The notes below the pieces were generated by a model. It had not been told where the DNA came from. It was given only the letters and a program-made list of their open reading frames with translations, and ran no database searches. A DNA stretch of 64,000 nt, taken from NCBI GenBank assembly GCA_000687655.1, contig JHWR01000004.1, positions 156,258 to 220,257 of the forward strand, read 5' to 3'. The position numbers and the translations under genes are program-made. How positions within the stretch are numbered: position 1 is the stretch's first letter; the number at the start of each line of letters is the position of its first letter. Positions 62,341 to 64,000 of the stretch are shown one piece after another. This DNA is from Lachnospiraceae bacterium YSB2008. GTDB lineage: Bacteria > Bacillota > Clostridia > Lachnospirales > Lachnospiraceae.

Positions 62341-63417
62341 ATGTTTGATAAGTTAGATGATCTTGTTGCAAAGTTAAATGAGATTCTTAAGGAGCTTGAG
62401 TCGCCTGATGTTGTAAATGATCAGGAACGTTACAGAAAGCTCATGAAGGAGCAGAGTGATATAACTCCTGTTGTAGATAAGTATAATGAATATAAGCAGG
62501 CAAAGCAGGACGTTGCTGATTCTCTTGAAATCCTTGATGAGGAGACAGATGAAGAAATGAAGGAACTTGCAAAGGAAGAGCTTTCTGATGCAAAGAAGAG
62601 AATTGAGACCTGTGAGCAGGAGCTTAAGATTCTTCTTCTTCCTAAGGATCCTAATGATGATAAGAACGTTGTAGTCGAGATTCGTGCAGGTGTTGGTGGT
62701 GACGAGGCAGCCCTCTTTGCAGGTGAGCTTTATAGAATGTATCAGCATTATGCCGAGGCTAACCGTTGGAAGACAGAGGTTATTTCAAGCACAGAGACAG
62801 GTATCGGCGGTTTCAAGGAAATCGTATTTATGATAAGAGGAAATGGAGCGTACTCCAAGCTTAAGTATGAGAGTGGAGTTCACCGTGTTCAGAGAGTTCC
62901 TGAGACTGAGTCAGGCGGACGTATACATACATCATCTGCATCAGTTGCAATAATGCCTGAAGCTGAAGATGTAGAGATTAATATCGATGAAAAAGATATA
63001 CGTATAGATGTTATGCGTGCATCAGGAAATGGTGGTCAGTGTGTCAATACAACTGACTCTGCTGTAAGACTTACACATATGCCTACCGGTATAGTTATAT
63101 ACAGCCAAACAGAGAAGTCACAGATTCAGAATAAGGCTAAGGCATTTGCTCTTTTGAAGACCAAGCTCTATGACCTTGAGCAGCAGAAGGCTCATGATGC
63201 AGAAGCTGAGGCAAGAAGAAGTCAGATAGGTTCAGGAGACAGATCTGAGAAGATCAGAACATATAATTTCCCTCAGAGCCGTGTTACAGACCATCGTATC
63301 AAGCTTACTCTTTACAGACTTAATGAAATCATGAATGGAGACCTTCAGGAAATCATCGACAGCCTTACTGCAGCTGATCAGGCAGCCAAGCTTGCGAGCG
63401 TGGAAGAGAACGCTTAG
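62341..63417 (+). CDS. prfA: Peptide chain release factor 1
   Basis: The 358-residue product has the stop-codon recognition tripeptide in the form PET ([16 protein letters not shown]) and the GGQ catalytic motif ([20 protein letters not shown]). It releases peptides at UAA and UAG. PrmC, encoded just upstream, is expected to methylate the GGQ glutamine. It closes the rho-rpmE-DUF1385-prmC-prfA set. The non-coding rRNA leader begins after its stop. Confidence 0.97.
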   Translation: MFDKLDDLVAKLNEILKELESPDVVNDQERYRKLMKEQSDITPVVDKYNEYKQAKQDVADSLEILDEETDEEMKELAKEELSDAKKRIETCEQELKILLLPKDPNDDKNVVVEIRAGVGGDEAALFAGELYRMYQHYAEANRWKTEVISSTETGIGGFKEIVFMIRGNGAYSKLKYESGVHRVQRVPETESGGRIHTSSASVAIMPEAEDVEINIDEKDIRIDVMRASGNGGQCVNTTDSAVRLTHMPTGIVIYSQTEKSQIQNKAKAFALLKTKLYDLEQQKAHDAEAEARRSQIGSGDRSEKIRTYNFPQSRVTDHRIKLTLYRLNEIMNGDLQEIIDSLTAADQAAKLASVEENA

Positions 63418-63454
63418 GACATACTAAGTGGCCCTGAATGATTATTATAAAAAG

Positions 63455-63501
63455 TGTCAAAAACCTGATTATAAAATGGATTGATTTAGACATTTTTGAC
63501 A
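63455..63501 (+). repeat. Inverted repeat between prfA and the rRNA operon
   Basis: TGTCAAAAA (63455-63463) and TTTTTGACA (63493-63501) are exact inverted repeats 29 bases apart. The right copy also carries a TTGACA that could act as the -35 of a first rRNA promoter, although TATAAA at 63515 is only 13 bases further. Confidence 0.5.
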
Positions 63502-63527
63502 AAGTGAAAAAAGCTATAAATTAGGTG

Positions 63528-63556
63528 TTGACATCACCAAATCATAGTGGTAATAT
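63528..63556 (+). promoter_or_regulatory. rRNA operon promoter
   Basis: A perfect TTGACA (63528-63533) and TAATAT (63551-63556), 17 bases apart, about 290 bases before 16S. Confidence 0.8.
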
Positions 63557-63847
63557 AAACAAGCTGTCGCGGAAAACGGCAGCTTTTAAAAAGCTCTTTT
63601 ACAGAGTAATCAAGGACGCTCCGCACATTAAGAATCGCACTACGTGCGATGGTGCTACGCGGTTAGTCCATGATTTTCGCAGGGCGAAAATCCTGCAACT
63701 GCTTGAAAACTTAATAACATGACAACCCCGAAAATTCTTTTAAAATTATAAAAGTTTTTTCGGTTCAGAACGAAACCAAACAACAGTAGATTTGGTACTC
63801 GAATAAGCTAGACAGTTTAGATGAGTATTAAGGAATGAACCAACATT
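63557..63847 (+). ncRNA. rRNA leader with boxB/boxA-like elements and hairpins
   Basis: This gene-free stretch holds an AAGCTG...CAGCTT hairpin (63561-63585), followed by AGCTCTTTTACA (63592-63603), close to the boxA antitermination motif. It also has two perfect hairpins, ATCGCAC/GTGCGAT (63634-63650) and GATTTTCGC/GCGAAAATC (63672-63692). These are typical of rRNA leaders that bind Nus factors and guide 16S processing. The remainder is AT-rich with no coding signs. Confidence 0.6.
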
Positions 63848-64000
63848 TTTTTTGAGAGTTCGATCCTGGCTCAGGATAAACGCTGGCGGCGTGCTTAACA
63901 CATGCAAGTCGAACGGAGTATTCCTCCCGAGACTGACGAAAGCTTGCTTTCTGAAGAATCATTTGGAATACTTAGTGGCGGACGGGTGAGTAACGCGTGG
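63848..64000 (+). rRNA. rrs: 16S ribosomal RNA, 5' part (continues past window)
   Basis: The conserved start AGAGTTCGATCCTGGCTCAG leads into GGATAAACGCTGGCGGCGTG, ACACATGCAAGTCGAACGG and GTGGCGGACGGGTGAGTAAC, unmistakable 16S sequence. The 5' end is placed by analogy with E. coli and is accurate to a few bases. One base differs from the common AGAGTTTGATC (C for T). Confidence 0.95.

Noticed and set aside
63455..63501. Strong terminator after prfA
   Set aside because: The inverted repeat has a 29-base gap and no T-run after the stem. It may include promoter sequence, so I list it only as a repeat.

Overview
The window comes from a low-to-moderate G+C, butyrate-forming member of the Firmicutes, most likely family Lachnospiraceae. 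The evidence is the thl-crt-hbd-bcd-etfB-etfA operon, the Firmicutes order cysS-mrnC-rlmB-sigma factor, DUF4364, DUF6465 and DUF1385 family proteins, an NHLM/Nif11 peptide locus, and a 16S rRNA gene starting at the right edge with a Clostridia-like 5' sequence. The genus cannot be fixed from sequence inspection alone.

Layout. 1-2176: the end of a condensation-domain (NRPS-like) gene, translationally coupled to a MATE exporter carrying a C-terminal ATPase-like domain. 2233-9844: an accessory island that looks richer in G+C than its flanks. It encodes a ribosomally made, modified peptide (RiPP): a shrunken HlyD-type secretion protein, two NHLM ABC transporters (the first with a C39 leader peptidase), a broken sigma factor, two nearly identical Nif11-leader precursors and a radical SAM/SPASM maturase. 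The precursor unit is a very recent tandem duplication of about 415 bp, with a Tn916-type integrase scrap at the junction. 9853-20581: chaperone htpG behind a perfect CIRCE operator, a solute-binding/vWA protein, cysS-mrnC-rlmB-sigma factor, a CYTH protein and a DJ-1-like protein separated by a 235-bp palindromic element, and murF. 20737-25350: a Lys/Ala/Pro-repeat histone-like protein, a divergent second ClpX, a phosphodiesterase and a polysaccharide deacetylase.

25367-32282: folate genes (folC, HD protein, folP, trmL, folB-folK fusion), then a large hybrid histidine kinase. 32295-33903: infC-rpmI-rplT with an attenuator-type leader and an apparent AUC start for IF3, then tRNA-Leu(AAG). 33961-38831: an O-antigen-ligase-like membrane protein, tyrS, a receiver/Hpt-like protein that has lost both phospho-acceptors, an XRE regulator and dihydrofolate reductase. 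38821-47049: a cluster I cannot assign to a known system. It holds a YbjQ/zinc-ribbon protein, a TPR-like protein with a long Glu/Pro/Val repeat tail, a 1164-residue coiled coil ending in a catalytically dead SpoVK/CbbX-like AAA domain, and an MreB-family actin.

47073-53230: the butyrate operon. 53333-63417: mtnN, tig-clpP-clpX-engB, DUF4364 (opposite strand), rho-rpmE-DUF1385-prmC-prfA. 63418-64000: rRNA promoter, leader hairpins, a boxA-like motif and the first about 150 bases of 16S rRNA.

The strongest candidates for new biology are the Nif11/radical SAM peptide with its duplicated Leu/Trp-variant cores and the pseudo-AAA/acidic-repeat/MreB cluster. The double-dead receiver-Hpt protein, the ClpX paralogue with altered pore loops, and the palindrome between the CYTH and DJ-1 genes also deserve attention.
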